A stretch of DNA of 23,492 bases from JANYJJ01 sp043749975 (GTDB lineage: Bacteria > Pseudomonadota > Gammaproteobacteria > Burkholderiales > Burkholderiaceae_C), in assembly GCA_043749975.1 (NCBI GenBank), contig JAYVCL010000013.1:1-23492 (forward strand). Direction: 5' to 3'. The translations under genes and the position numbers were made by a program. Positions 15,513-22,666 of this stretch are shown here, piece after piece. The notes beneath the pieces were generated by a model, which did not search any database, was not told the DNA's origin, and saw only the letters and a program-made list of their open reading frames with translations. The stretch's first letter is position 1; every line of letters starts with the position of its first letter.

Positions 15513-15755
15513 ATGCGTGTACTGACTCTCGAGGAAATGCTTTTGGTGGCCGGTGGCAGCAAGTGCGGCGGTGGTTCGGGCTCAGGTTCGGGCAAGAGCC
15601 ACGGCGACAGCAAGGGCCACGGCGCCGGCAAGAGCCACGGCGACAGCAAGGGTCACAGCGGTGGCAAGGCCCACGGCGCCGGCAAGGGCTCGGGCAATGG
15701 GAAAGGTTCGTCGGGCAAGAGCAGCGGCGGCTGCACCCCTTGCGGAAACCCTTGA
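15513..15755 (+). CDS. Double-glycine leader peptide with Gly/Ser/Lys/His-rich repeat core (candidate microcin-like secreted peptide)
   Basis: This 80-residue precursor starts MRVLTLEEMLLVAGG, matching the M-R-x-L-x-x-x-E-[MIL]-x-x-V-[AS]-G-G leader of class II microcins and related C39-exported peptides; cleavage is expected after Gly15. The predicted 65-residue core begins SKCGGG, is nearly half glycine and has about nine Lys and five His. It contains four copies, progressively diverging, of a 12-residue unit beginning GKSHGDSKGHGA at residues 27, 39, 51 and 63. It ends with CTPCGNP, so three cysteines (18, 74, 77) are present. GGAG lies six bases before the ATG. The neighbouring HlyD, C39-ABC and TolC genes are the expected exporter. 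A repetitive-shadow origin is unlikely because leader, ribosome site, terminator and exporter agree. Function is unknown: bacteriocin, signal or metal-binding peptide. No immunity gene was recognised. Confidence 0.88.
   Translation: MRVLTLEEMLLVAGGSKCGGGSGSGSGKSHGDSKGHGAGKSHGDSKGHSGGKAHGAGKGSGNGKGSSGKSSGGCTPCGNP
15591..15710 (+). repeat. 36-bp tandem repeats within the peptide gene
   Basis: Units begin at 15591, 15627, 15663 and 15699, each starting GGCAAG or GGGAAA. The first two are nearly identical over 36 bp, the third keeps the GGCAAG and CCACGGCG parts, and the last is partial. The period keeps the reading frame and encodes the 12-residue peptide repeat, so the core probably grew by slippage or unequal recombination. 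Confidence 0.85.
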
Positions 15756-15859
15756 TTTCCTGACGCCGTTTCAGTGCAATTTGGCCGGGTGAATCCTTCT
15801 TGCGCCTGAATCGTCCGCGATACTCCGGACACACGAGTTTCTCCCGGCCTGATGCAATG

Positions 15860-15883
15860 AGGGCCCCTCGCGGGGCCCTTTTT
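15860..15883 (+). terminator. Rho-independent terminator between peptide gene and exporter operon
   Basis: Perfect 8-bp arms AGGGCCCC (15860-15867) and GGGGCCCT (15872-15879) enclose TCGC and are followed by a run of T. It lies 104 bp after the peptide stop and 115 bp before the HlyD start, so the peptide mRNA can be made in excess over the exporter mRNA. Confidence 0.9.
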
Positions 15884-15998
15884 AATGTCTGGTTCTTCGA
15901 GCCGAACGGCTCGCCAAGCGCGTCTGATCTCTGGCCTGATCCACCCACCTCGTCACCCGCAGCACGCCAGAGTTCGGCGCTGCCACCATACTTCCTCG

Positions 15999-17291
15999 AT
16001 GACCCGCAACCGCCCCGACGATGTGAGCGCGCCGCTGTTTCGGCACGAGGCACTCGAAGCCCGCCGCCCGCAACAGTACGGCGACATCACGCTGATTCCG
16101 GGCGCATCGTCTCGCTGGGTCGCCGCCGTGGCACTGTGCGTGGCGCTGGCGCTGGTGCTGCTGATAGGCCAAGGCAGCTACACGCGCCGATCCACCGTCA
16201 GCGGGCAGTTGTTTCCCAGCGAGGGGCTGATTCGCGTCACCGCGGCCCAGCCTGGCGTGGTGGTCGAGTCGAAGGTGCGTGATGGCCAGGCGGTCAGCAA
16301 GGGTCAGGTCTTGTTCGTGTTGTCGGGTGACCGCATGGGGCCCGATGCGCTCGACTTCCAACGCGGCATGTCGGCCCAGATCGAAGCCCGCCGGCGTTCG
16401 CTCGAAGGTGACTTGCGCCGCTCCACCGGTGCCGAGCAACTCGAGGCTGAACAGATGCGCCGCCGCATGGCCTCGCTGCGTGCCGAAGGCGAACAGGTGG
16501 CGCGCCAGGCGCAGCAACTGACGCTGCGCGTCAATGGGGCCGAGGATGCGCAGCGCCGCTACGAGGGCCTGTTCAAGCAAGGTTATGTGTCGCGTGACGA
16601 ATTGCTGGCCAAGGAGGCCGACCTGACCGAGCTGCGCAGTCGTTTGCAGGGCAGCCGACGCGAGGCGCTGGTGCTCGAGCGCGACGCGACCACCACGCAG
16701 CGCGAGCTGGACGCGCTGCGCTCGCGCTACGGCAATCAGCGCTCCGAGCTCGAGCGCGCCGTGCTCACGGCGCGCCAGGAGTTCACCGAAATCGAGGCCC
16801 GCCGCCGGGTCGTGGTCACTGCGCCGGCAGACGGGCAGCTCACGCTGGTGCAAGCCGAGGTGGGCCAGAGTGTCGAGGCGGCCCGGCCGCTGGCGCATCT
16901 GGTTCCGGCCGCCACACAGTTGGTGGCACGGCTGTATGCGCCCAGCCGCTCGGCGGGCTTCGTGCAGCCGGGCGCGTCGGTGCTGTTGCGCTTCGACGCT
17001 TTCCCGTACCAGGCATTCGGCCAGCACACCGGCAAGGTGATCTCGGTGTCTGCGGCCGCCATGGGCGGGGCCGAAATCCAGGGCCTGGCGCTGCGCCCCG
17101 AATGGGCCGGCGAGTCGCTGTTCGCCATCACCGTCAGCCTGCCGTCGCAACTGATCGGCAACGCCGGGCAGCGCCTGCCGCTGCAGGCCGGCATGCGGGT
17201 CGAAGCCGACCTGCTGCATGAAACGCGTCGCTTGTACGAGTGGATTCTCGAGCCTCTCTACGCTGCCCGCGCACGCATTGGCAGCGGGTGA
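15999..17291 (+). CDS. HlyD-family periplasmic adaptor of a type 1 peptide secretion system
   Basis: This 430-residue membrane-fusion protein links an inner-membrane ABC exporter to an outer-membrane channel. One membrane helix spans about residues 39-58 (WVAAVALCVALALVLLIGQG) after a short cytoplasmic tail. A lipoyl/barrel-sandwich half follows (QPGVVVESKVRDGQAVSKGQ near 84-103), then a long alpha-helical hairpin (about 115-255) and the second lipoyl half (VVTAPADGQLTLVQAEVGQ near 268). The C-terminal beta-barrel region contains GQHTGKVISVS. The frame is open upstream to 15885, but that part crosses the terminator and is polar nonsense, so I chose the ATG at 15999. The ABC transporter starts 20 bp downstream, making this the first gene of the export operon. 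Confidence 0.92.
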   Translation: MTRNRPDDVSAPLFRHEALEARRPQQYGDITLIPGASSRWVAAVALCVALALVLLIGQGSYTRRSTVSGQLFPSEGLIRVTAAQPGVVVESKVRDGQAVSKGQVLFVLSGDRMGPDALDFQRGMSAQIEARRRSLEGDLRRSTGAEQLEAEQMRRRMASLRAEGEQVARQAQQLTLRVNGAEDAQRRYEGLFKQGYVSRDELLAKEADLTELRSRLQGSRREALVLERDATTTQRELDALRSRYGNQRSELERAVLTARQEFTEIEARRRVVVTAPADGQLTLVQAEVGQSVEAARPLAHLVPAATQLVARLYAPSRSAGFVQPGASVLLRFDAFPYQAFGQHTGKVISVSAAAMGGAEIQGLALRPEWAGESLFAITVSLPSQLIGNAGQRLPLQAGMRVEADLLHETRRLYEWILEPLYAARARIGSG

Positions 17292-17310
17292 GAGGCTGAG
17301 GCCATCGACC

Positions 17311-19470
17311 ATGGAATTGCTTGATCGACTTCAGATCGGCTGGGGTTCGCGCATCCCCGTGCTGCTGCAAACCGAGGCGTCGGAGTGCGGACTGGCCTGC
17401 CTCGCCATGCTGCTGGCGCAATACGGCACGGCCACCGACCTGCCTGCGCTGCGCGGCCGCCACGGTGCCATGCCGCAGGGCATGACCGTGACCGACCTGG
17501 CGCGCGTCGCCGCCGCCGAGCAGTTGACCACCCGGGCCGTGCGGGTCGACCTGCACGAACTGGGGCAACTGCGCCTGCCCTGCATCCTGCACTGGGACCT
17601 GGGGCATTTCGTGGTGCTGCGCGCCATTCGCGGCGACCGCTTTGTGGTGCTCGACCCGGCGCAGGGCGAGCGCAGCCTGACGCGTGCCGAGCTGTCACCA
17701 CGCTTCAGCGGCGTGGCGCTCGAGGCGTGGCCCAGCAGCGGCTTCGCGCCTCGCCAAGAGGCGCAGAGCATCTCGCTGCGCCACCTGATCGGGCATGTCA
17801 GCGGCTTGTGGCCGACGCTGTGGCGCGTGCTGGCCGTCTCGCTCACGCTCGAAGTGCTGGCGCTCGTCAGCCCGCTGTTCATGCAGTGGATCGTCGACAA
17901 CGTGGTGGTGTCGCGCGACTTGAATCTGCTCACCACGCTGGGCCTAGGTTTCTTGCTGGTGCTGCTGGTGCAACAGGTGTTCACCTTGCTGCGTTCCTGG
18001 CTGGTGCTGCGGGTGGGCACCCAGCTCAGGGTGCAATGGCGCTCCAACGTGCTGAGCCATCTGCTGCGCTTGCCGCTGGACTACTTCGCGCGCCGCCACC
18101 TTGGCGATGTGATGTCGCGCTTCGGCTCCATCGGCAACATCCAGCAGGTGTTGACCAGCACCTTCGTCGAGGTCGCGCTCGACGGTGTGATGGTGCTGCT
18201 CGGCCTGGGCCTGATGCTGCTTTACAGCCCCTTGCTGACCGGCGTGGCGGTGCTGTCGGTGCTTTTGTACACGGCTGTTCGGCTGGCCTGGTACGGGCCG
18301 CTGCGCCGCGCGTCGGCCGAGCGCCTGGTGCGCGCGGCCAACGAGTCGAGCCACCTGCTCGAAACCGTGCGCGGCATGCGCACCATCCGCCTGTTCGCCC
18401 GCCACGCTGAACGCCTGGGTGCCTGGCAAACGCTGATGGTGGCCGATGTGAATGCGGGCTTGCGCATCCAGCGGCTGGAGATTTTTTACCGCCTGATGCG
18501 CCGCACGCTGTCGGGCACCTTCACGCTGCTGCTGCTGTGGCTGGGCGCACGTGACGTGATCGCCGGCGGCCTGAGCGTGGGCATGTTGCTGGCCTTTCTG
18601 GCGTACCGGGGCCAGTTCGATTCGCGCTTCACCGAGTTGGTCAACAAATGGGTCGACCTGCGCATGCTCGGCCTCGATGCGCAGCGCCTGGCCGACATCG
18701 TGCTGACGCCGGCCGAGCCGGTGTCTGCCGCTGCGCCGCCTGCGGTCTCGGCCGAGCCGCCCGAGATCGCCCTCAGCGGGCTGCGTTTTCGCTACGCCGA
18801 AGGCGCGCCCGAGGTGCTGGCCGGGCTCGACCTGACGATTCCTGCGGGGCAGTCGGTGGCCATTGCCGGCCCCTCGGGTTGCGGCAAGACCACGCTGGTC
18901 AACCTGCTGCTCGGCGTGTATCGGCCGCACGCCGGCCACATCCGCATCGGCGGCATGGCGCTGGACCAGATGGGTGTCGACCACTGGCGTGCGCAGGTCG
19001 GCACCGTGATGCAGGACGACGTGTTGTTTGCCGGCTCGATCGCCGACAACATCGCGTTCTTCGACTCCAGGCCCGAGCGCGACTGGATCGAGCAATGCGC
19101 GCGGCTGGCCTCGATCCACGACGACATCGTGCGCATGCCGATGGCCTACCAGAGCTTGGTGGGCGACATGGGCACCACGCTGTCGGGCGGGCAAAAGCAG
19201 CGCGTGCTGCTGGCCCGCGCCCTGTACCGCCGCCCCAAGGTGCTGCTGCTCGACGAGGCCACCAGCCACCTCGACACGGCGCGCGAAGCCGAGGTCGGCC
19301 GGGCCATCGCCACCATGGCGCTGACCCGCATCGTGGTGGCGCACCGGCCGCAGACGCTGGCCTCGGTCGACCGCGTGGTCGAGATGGCCGATGGCCGCAT
19401 CGTGCGTGATGAAACGGCGCGCCAGTTCGCCGCCCGCCTGGGCCTGGTGCCGGCGGGCGTGCTGGCATGA
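17311..19470 (+). CDS. Peptidase-containing ABC transporter (C39 family) for double-glycine peptides
   Basis: This inner-membrane exporter cuts the leader after Gly-Gly and moves the core out using ATP. The 719 residues comprise an N-terminal C39 cysteine peptidase (about 10-140), a six-helix membrane domain (about 165-450) and an ATPase domain. The peptidase is intact: oxyanion Gln20 and Cys26 in LLQTEASECGLAC, His99 in HWDLGHFVVL, and Asp115 in LDPAQG. The ATPase has Walker A GPSGCGKTT (520-528), signature LSGGQKQR (624-631), Walker B VLLLDEAT (Asp648, Glu649) and the H-loop His678 in VAHR. This differs from haemolysin-type exporters, whose C39-like domain lacks the cysteine. The start is the ATG at 17311, just before the peptidase motif. 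The stop overlaps the next start (ATGA). The likely substrate is the peptide at 15513-15755. Confidence 0.96.
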   Translation: MELLDRLQIGWGSRIPVLLQTEASECGLACLAMLLAQYGTATDLPALRGRHGAMPQGMTVTDLARVAAAEQLTTRAVRVDLHELGQLRLPCILHWDLGHFVVLRAIRGDRFVVLDPAQGERSLTRAELSPRFSGVALEAWPSSGFAPRQEAQSISLRHLIGHVSGLWPTLWRVLAVSLTLEVLALVSPLFMQWIVDNVVVSRDLNLLTTLGLGFLLVLLVQQVFTLLRSWLVLRVGTQLRVQWRSNVLSHLLRLPLDYFARRHLGDVMSRFGSIGNIQQVLTSTFVEVALDGVMVLLGLGLMLLYSPLLTGVAVLSVLLYTAVRLAWYGPLRRASAERLVRAANESSHLLETVRGMRTIRLFARHAERLGAWQTLMVADVNAGLRIQRLEIFYRLMRRTLSGTFTLLLLWLGARDVIAGGLSVGMLLAFLAYRGQFDSRFTELVNKWVDLRMLGLDAQRLADIVLTPAEPVSAAAPPAVSAEPPEIALSGLRFRYAEGAPEVLAGLDLTIPAGQSVAIAGPSGCGKTTLVNLLLGVYRPHAGHIRIGGMALDQMGVDHWRAQVGTVMQDDVLFAGSIADNIAFFDSRPERDWIEQCARLASIHDDIVRMPMAYQSLVGDMGTTLSGGQKQRVLLARALYRRPKVLLLDEATSHLDTAREAEVGRAIATMALTRIVVAHRPQTLASVDRVVEMADGRIVRDETARQFAARLGLVPAGVLA

Positions 19471-20939
19471 ACGGCGCGGCGCGCCTGCGCCGCGGGCTCG
19501 GTGCCGTGCTGCTGTGGGCCTGCTGCGGGTCGTGCGTGGCGCAGGCGCTAGTGGCGACTTCGCCGAGAACGCCGGAACCGGCAGGCGCACCCAGGCTCAA
19601 GCTCAGCACTGCGCCGGGTAACGACCCTGGCAATGGCGACCCTGGCAATGCCGCCGCTGCCGCGCCCGAGCATCGGCTGGCCAGCCTGCTCGAGCGTCCG
19701 CAGCGCTGCGCCGAAGCCCACGCACTCGACCTGCGCGGCCCGGTGTACATCGGGCAAGTGGTGAACGCCGTGATCTGCCAGCAGGCCGGCGTGCGCCGGG
19801 GCACGGGCCTGGCAGCGCAAGCGCAGGCCGCGCTCGACCAGGCGCAGGCCCAGCGCCAGCCGGCGTTGAGCGTGTCTTCCGGGGTCAACGCCCAAAGCCG
19901 TGCTGCCAACAGTTGGGAGGCCTCGGCCAGGCTCGACTGGGTGCTGTTCGACTTCGGCAGCCGGGACGCCGGTTTGCAGCAGGCGCGCCTGGCGCTGGCC
20001 GCCGTGCTGGACGAGCAGCGGGTCGAAGTGCTCACCGCCCTGGGCGACGCCGCACAACTGTTCGCCGCGGCACAGGCCGCTTACGGGCGTTTCGATGCGG
20101 CCGCTGTCAACCTGCGAACGGCGCAAGACAGCGCGCGCGTCACCGATGCGCGCCACGCCGCCGGTGCCGGCACGCTGGTCGAAAAGCTGCAAGCGCAAAC
20201 CGCGCTGGCGCAGTCCCGGTTGGAGCAGTCGCGCGCCAGCAGCCAGTGGCTGTCAGCGGCGGGCTCGCTTGCGGTCGCGATGGGGCTGCCGGCACATCAG
20301 CCGATCGAGTTCACACCGACCGACGCCGACGGCAACGCGGCTCCTGCGCAGAACATCGACCTGGCTGCCCTGATCGACGAGGCGCGCCAGCGCCACCCGC
20401 GCGTGAGTGCAGCGCGTGCGCGACTGGCCGAAGCGCAGGCGCGCGCCGATGCCGTGCAGGCCGAGCGCTGGGGCAGCTTCGGGCTCAACGCCAGCGCCGG
20501 GCGCACGCGCTCGAGCAGCGACTCAGAGGTCAGGGGCAATGGCTCGGTAGGGGTGCAGTGGACGTTGCCGTTGTTCGACCGAGGCGCGCTCGGCGGTCGC
20601 CTGGGCGACGCGCTGGGCCAGATCCTGGTGCGTGAAGTCGGTGTCAACGACGCCTTGAGCCAGGTCGAATTGCAGGTCTGGCAACAGGGCCAGGCGCTGC
20701 TTGGCGAGCGTGACGGGCTGCGCCACAGCCGTGCCGTGCTCGACAGCGCCGAAGCCTCGCTGCGCGTGGCCACCGAGCGCTACCGCCAAGGCGTCGGCGG
20801 CTTCAATGATGTGCTGACGCCGCAAAACGCCGCCGCGAATGCGCGCTTCCAGTGGGTTGAAGCGCAAGCCAACTTGCGCCGCGCGCAACTGCGGCTGGCG
20901 GCTTCGGTGGGGCGCTTCGGGCCGCTGTTGCGCTTTTGA
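19467..20939 (+). CDS. TolC-family outer membrane efflux/secretion protein
   Basis: This is the outer-membrane channel of the export operon, 490 residues, with the ATG overlapping the stop of the ABC transporter gene. A signal peptide covers about 1-27 (hydrophobic GLGAVLLWACCGSCVAQA). An unusual extension of about 60 residues follows, low in complexity, with a GDPGN direct repeat. The TolC repeats then begin: a first half with long helices (for example AQAALDQAQAQRQPALS) and SARLDWVLFDFGSRD, and a second half with GSVGVQWTLPLFDRGALGG, both typical of the trimeric beta-barrel and alpha-tunnel fold. The C-terminal helix contains VATERYRQGVGGFNDVLTPQ, the classic TolC tail. It completes a three-part type 1 system in a single operon, convergent with the xth gene. 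Confidence 0.92.
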   Translation: MNGAARLRRGLGAVLLWACCGSCVAQALVATSPRTPEPAGAPRLKLSTAPGNDPGNGDPGNAAAAAPEHRLASLLERPQRCAEAHALDLRGPVYIGQVVNAVICQQAGVRRGTGLAAQAQAALDQAQAQRQPALSVSSGVNAQSRAANSWEASARLDWVLFDFGSRDAGLQQARLALAAVLDEQRVEVLTALGDAAQLFAAAQAAYGRFDAAAVNLRTAQDSARVTDARHAAGAGTLVEKLQAQTALAQSRLEQSRASSQWLSAAGSLAVAMGLPAHQPIEFTPTDADGNAAPAQNIDLAALIDEARQRHPRVSAARARLAEAQARADAVQAERWGSFGLNASAGRTRSSSDSEVRGNGSVGVQWTLPLFDRGALGGRLGDALGQILVREVGVNDALSQVELQVWQQGQALLGERDGLRHSRAVLDSAEASLRVATERYRQGVGGFNDVLTPQNAAANARFQWVEAQANLRRAQLRLAASVGRFGPLLRF

Positions 20940-20965
20940 TCCGTGCTGGCGCGCCGGATTCAAAT

Positions 20966-21742
20966 TCAGGCCAACTCCACCAGCACCGGCGCATGGTCGC
21001 TGGGCCGCTCGTTCTTGCGCGGCAGCTTGTCGATCACACACGCCGTCACGCTGGACTTCAGCGCTTCGCTGACCAGGATGTGGTCGATGCGCAGGCCCTG
21101 GTTCTTGCGAAACGCCAGCATGCGGTAGTCCCACCAGCTCCAGCTTTTCGGGGGCTGGTCGAAGAGGCGAAACGCGTCGTGCAGGCCGATGTCGATCAGG
21201 CCGCGAAAGTGGGCGCGTTCCTCGGGTGTGCACAAGACCTGCCCGGCCCAGGCGATCGGGTCGTGCACGTCGCGGTCTTCCGGCGCGATGTTGTAGTCGC
21301 CCACCAGCACCAGCTTCGGGTGCCGCGCCAGCTCGCTCGCCACCCACTCGCGCAGCGCGGTCAACCAGCGCATTTTGTAGACGAACTTTTCGCTGTCCAG
21401 CGCTTGCCCGTTCGGGATGTAAGCCCCGATCAGGCGAATGTCGCCCAGCGTGCCGGTGATCACGCGGGCCTGCGGGTCGTCCAGGCCGGGGATGTTCTTG
21501 ACGATGTCGGTGGCGCGGTGGCCCGAATCAGCGCGCGTCAGCAAGGCCACGCCGTTGTAAGTCTTCTGGCCGAACCACTCCGAGCGGTAGCCGACGGCAG
21601 CCAGCTCGGCGTGCGGAAACTTGTCGTCCGTGAGCTTGGTCTCTTGCAGGCAAAGCGCGTCGGGCCGGTGCAGGTTCAGCCAGTCGAGCACCTGCGGCAG
21701 GCGCACGGCGAGCGAGTTGATGTTCCAGGTGGCAATTTTCAT
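20966..21742 (-). CDS. xth: Exodeoxyribonuclease III
   Basis: This DNA repair enzyme has AP-endonuclease and 3'-exonuclease activity in base-excision repair. The 258 residues are of normal length and carry the endonuclease/exonuclease/phosphatase-fold catalytic set: Asn7 in ATWNINSL, Glu34 in LCLQETK, Asp149 and Asn151 in GDYNIAP, Asp220 in RIDHILVS, and Asp249/His250 in SDHAPV. WSWWDYR and RKNQGLRIDH are typical of the ExoIII branch. The start is the ATG at 21742, in a good position for the MKIATWN family N-terminus. It lies 29 bp after the RIO kinase gene on the same strand, so the two may be co-transcribed; it converges with the tolC-like gene 26 bp away. Confidence 0.96.
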   Translation of the reverse strand: MKIATWNINSLAVRLPQVLDWLNLHRPDALCLQETKLTDDKFPHAELAAVGYRSEWFGQKTYNGVALLTRADSGHRATDIVKNIPGLDDPQARVITGTLGDIRLIGAYIPNGQALDSEKFVYKMRWLTALREWVASELARHPKLVLVGDYNIAPEDRDVHDPIAWAGQVLCTPEERAHFRGLIDIGLHDAFRLFDQPPKSWSWWDYRMLAFRKNQGLRIDHILVSEALKSSVTACVIDKLPRKNERPSDHAPVLVELA

Positions 21743-21771
21743 GAGGTTGTCGAGCCGTTGAATCGATCTGC

Positions 21772-22620
21772 TCACTGAGCGGTTTGCATGCGCAGCCTGC
21801 GTGCCGCATCTTCGGCGCGGGCGTCGTCGATCTCGCGCATCACGCTGCCCACGTCCACCGCGCCGGCGTGGCGTTCGAAGCGGCCGGTCAGCGCCGCCTC
21901 GGGGCTCAGCACGCCGCGCTGGTACAGGTCCCATATCTCGTGGCCGAAGTCGGTGCGCAGCAGCTCGGGCGCGCTGCGGCCGAAGAAGCCGCGCAGGTTC
22001 TCCACGTCGCGCAGCAGCATGCGCTTGGCGTGGTTGTTGCCGGCTGCGTCCACCGCTTGCGGCAGGTCGATGATCACCGGGCCGTGCGCGCCGAGCAGAA
22101 CATTGAATTCCGACAGGTCGCCGTGCACGACACCGGCACACAGCATGCGAACCACCTCGGTGAGCAGTGACGCGTGGTGCGCCCGCGCCTGCTCGGGCGT
22201 GAACGTCACGTCGTTCAGGCGCGGGGCCGCGTCGCCGTGCTCGTCGGTGACCAGTTCCATCAGCAACACGCCGTCGTGGAAGTTGTGCGGCTTGGGCACG
22301 CGCACGCCGGCTGCGGCCAGGCGGTACAGCGCATCGACCTCGGCGCTTTGCCAGGCCGCCTCTTGCGCCTCGCGGCCAAAGCGCGTGCCCTTGGCCATCG
22401 CGCGGGCCTGGCGCGTGTTCTTGACCCTGCGGTTCTCGGTGTAGTCCACGGCTTGGCGAAAACTGCGCTGGTTGGCCTCTTTGTAGACCTTGGCGCAGCG
22501 GGTTTCGTCGCCACAGCGCACCACGTAGACCATCGCTTCCTTGCCGCTCATGAGCTGACGCACCACGCTGTCGATCAGGCCTTCTTCGATCAGGGATTGG
22601 AGTCGCTTGGGTGCTTTCAT
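21772..22620 (-). CDS. RIO1-family protein kinase/ATPase
   Basis: This 282-residue soluble protein is of the RIO type, atypical Ser/Thr kinases or ATPases that are widespread in archaea and eukaryotes (ribosome maturation) and present in many proteobacteria with unclear roles. Visible landmarks are an ATP-binding lysine, Lys44 in RCAKVYKE; the helix containing RSFRQAVDYTENRRVKN, a RIO1 hallmark; the catalytic loop VVHGDLSEFNVLL (165-177, Asp168, Asn173); and metal-binding Asp185 in VIIDLPQAV. The phosphoacceptor-binding loop is shortened, as is usual in this family. It lies 46 bp after the GH94 gene and 29 bp before xth, on the same strand. The substrate is unknown. Confidence 0.9.
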   Translation of the reverse strand: MKAPKRLQSLIEEGLIDSVVRQLMSGKEAMVYVVRCGDETRCAKVYKEANQRSFRQAVDYTENRRVKNTRQARAMAKGTRFGREAQEAAWQSAEVDALYRLAAAGVRVPKPHNFHDGVLLMELVTDEHGDAAPRLNDVTFTPEQARAHHASLLTEVVRMLCAGVVHGDLSEFNVLLGAHGPVIIDLPQAVDAAGNNHAKRMLLRDVENLRGFFGRSAPELLRTDFGHEIWDLYQRGVLSPEAALTGRFERHAGAVDVGSVMREIDDARAEDAARRLRMQTAQ

Positions 22621-22666
22621 GGGCGCTATTTTGCAACGCGCGCTTGTCGCTTGGCCGACTGCGGCG

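Noticed and set aside
15591..15710. 36-bp periodic repeats as a CRISPR array
   Set aside because: The repeats are directly adjacent without spacers and keep a reading frame, so they encode protein repeats.
15553..15792. Alternative Ala/Arg-rich frame inside the peptide gene
   Set aside because: It is a frame shadow of the Gly-rich repeats, lacks a ribosome site and has no leader motif.
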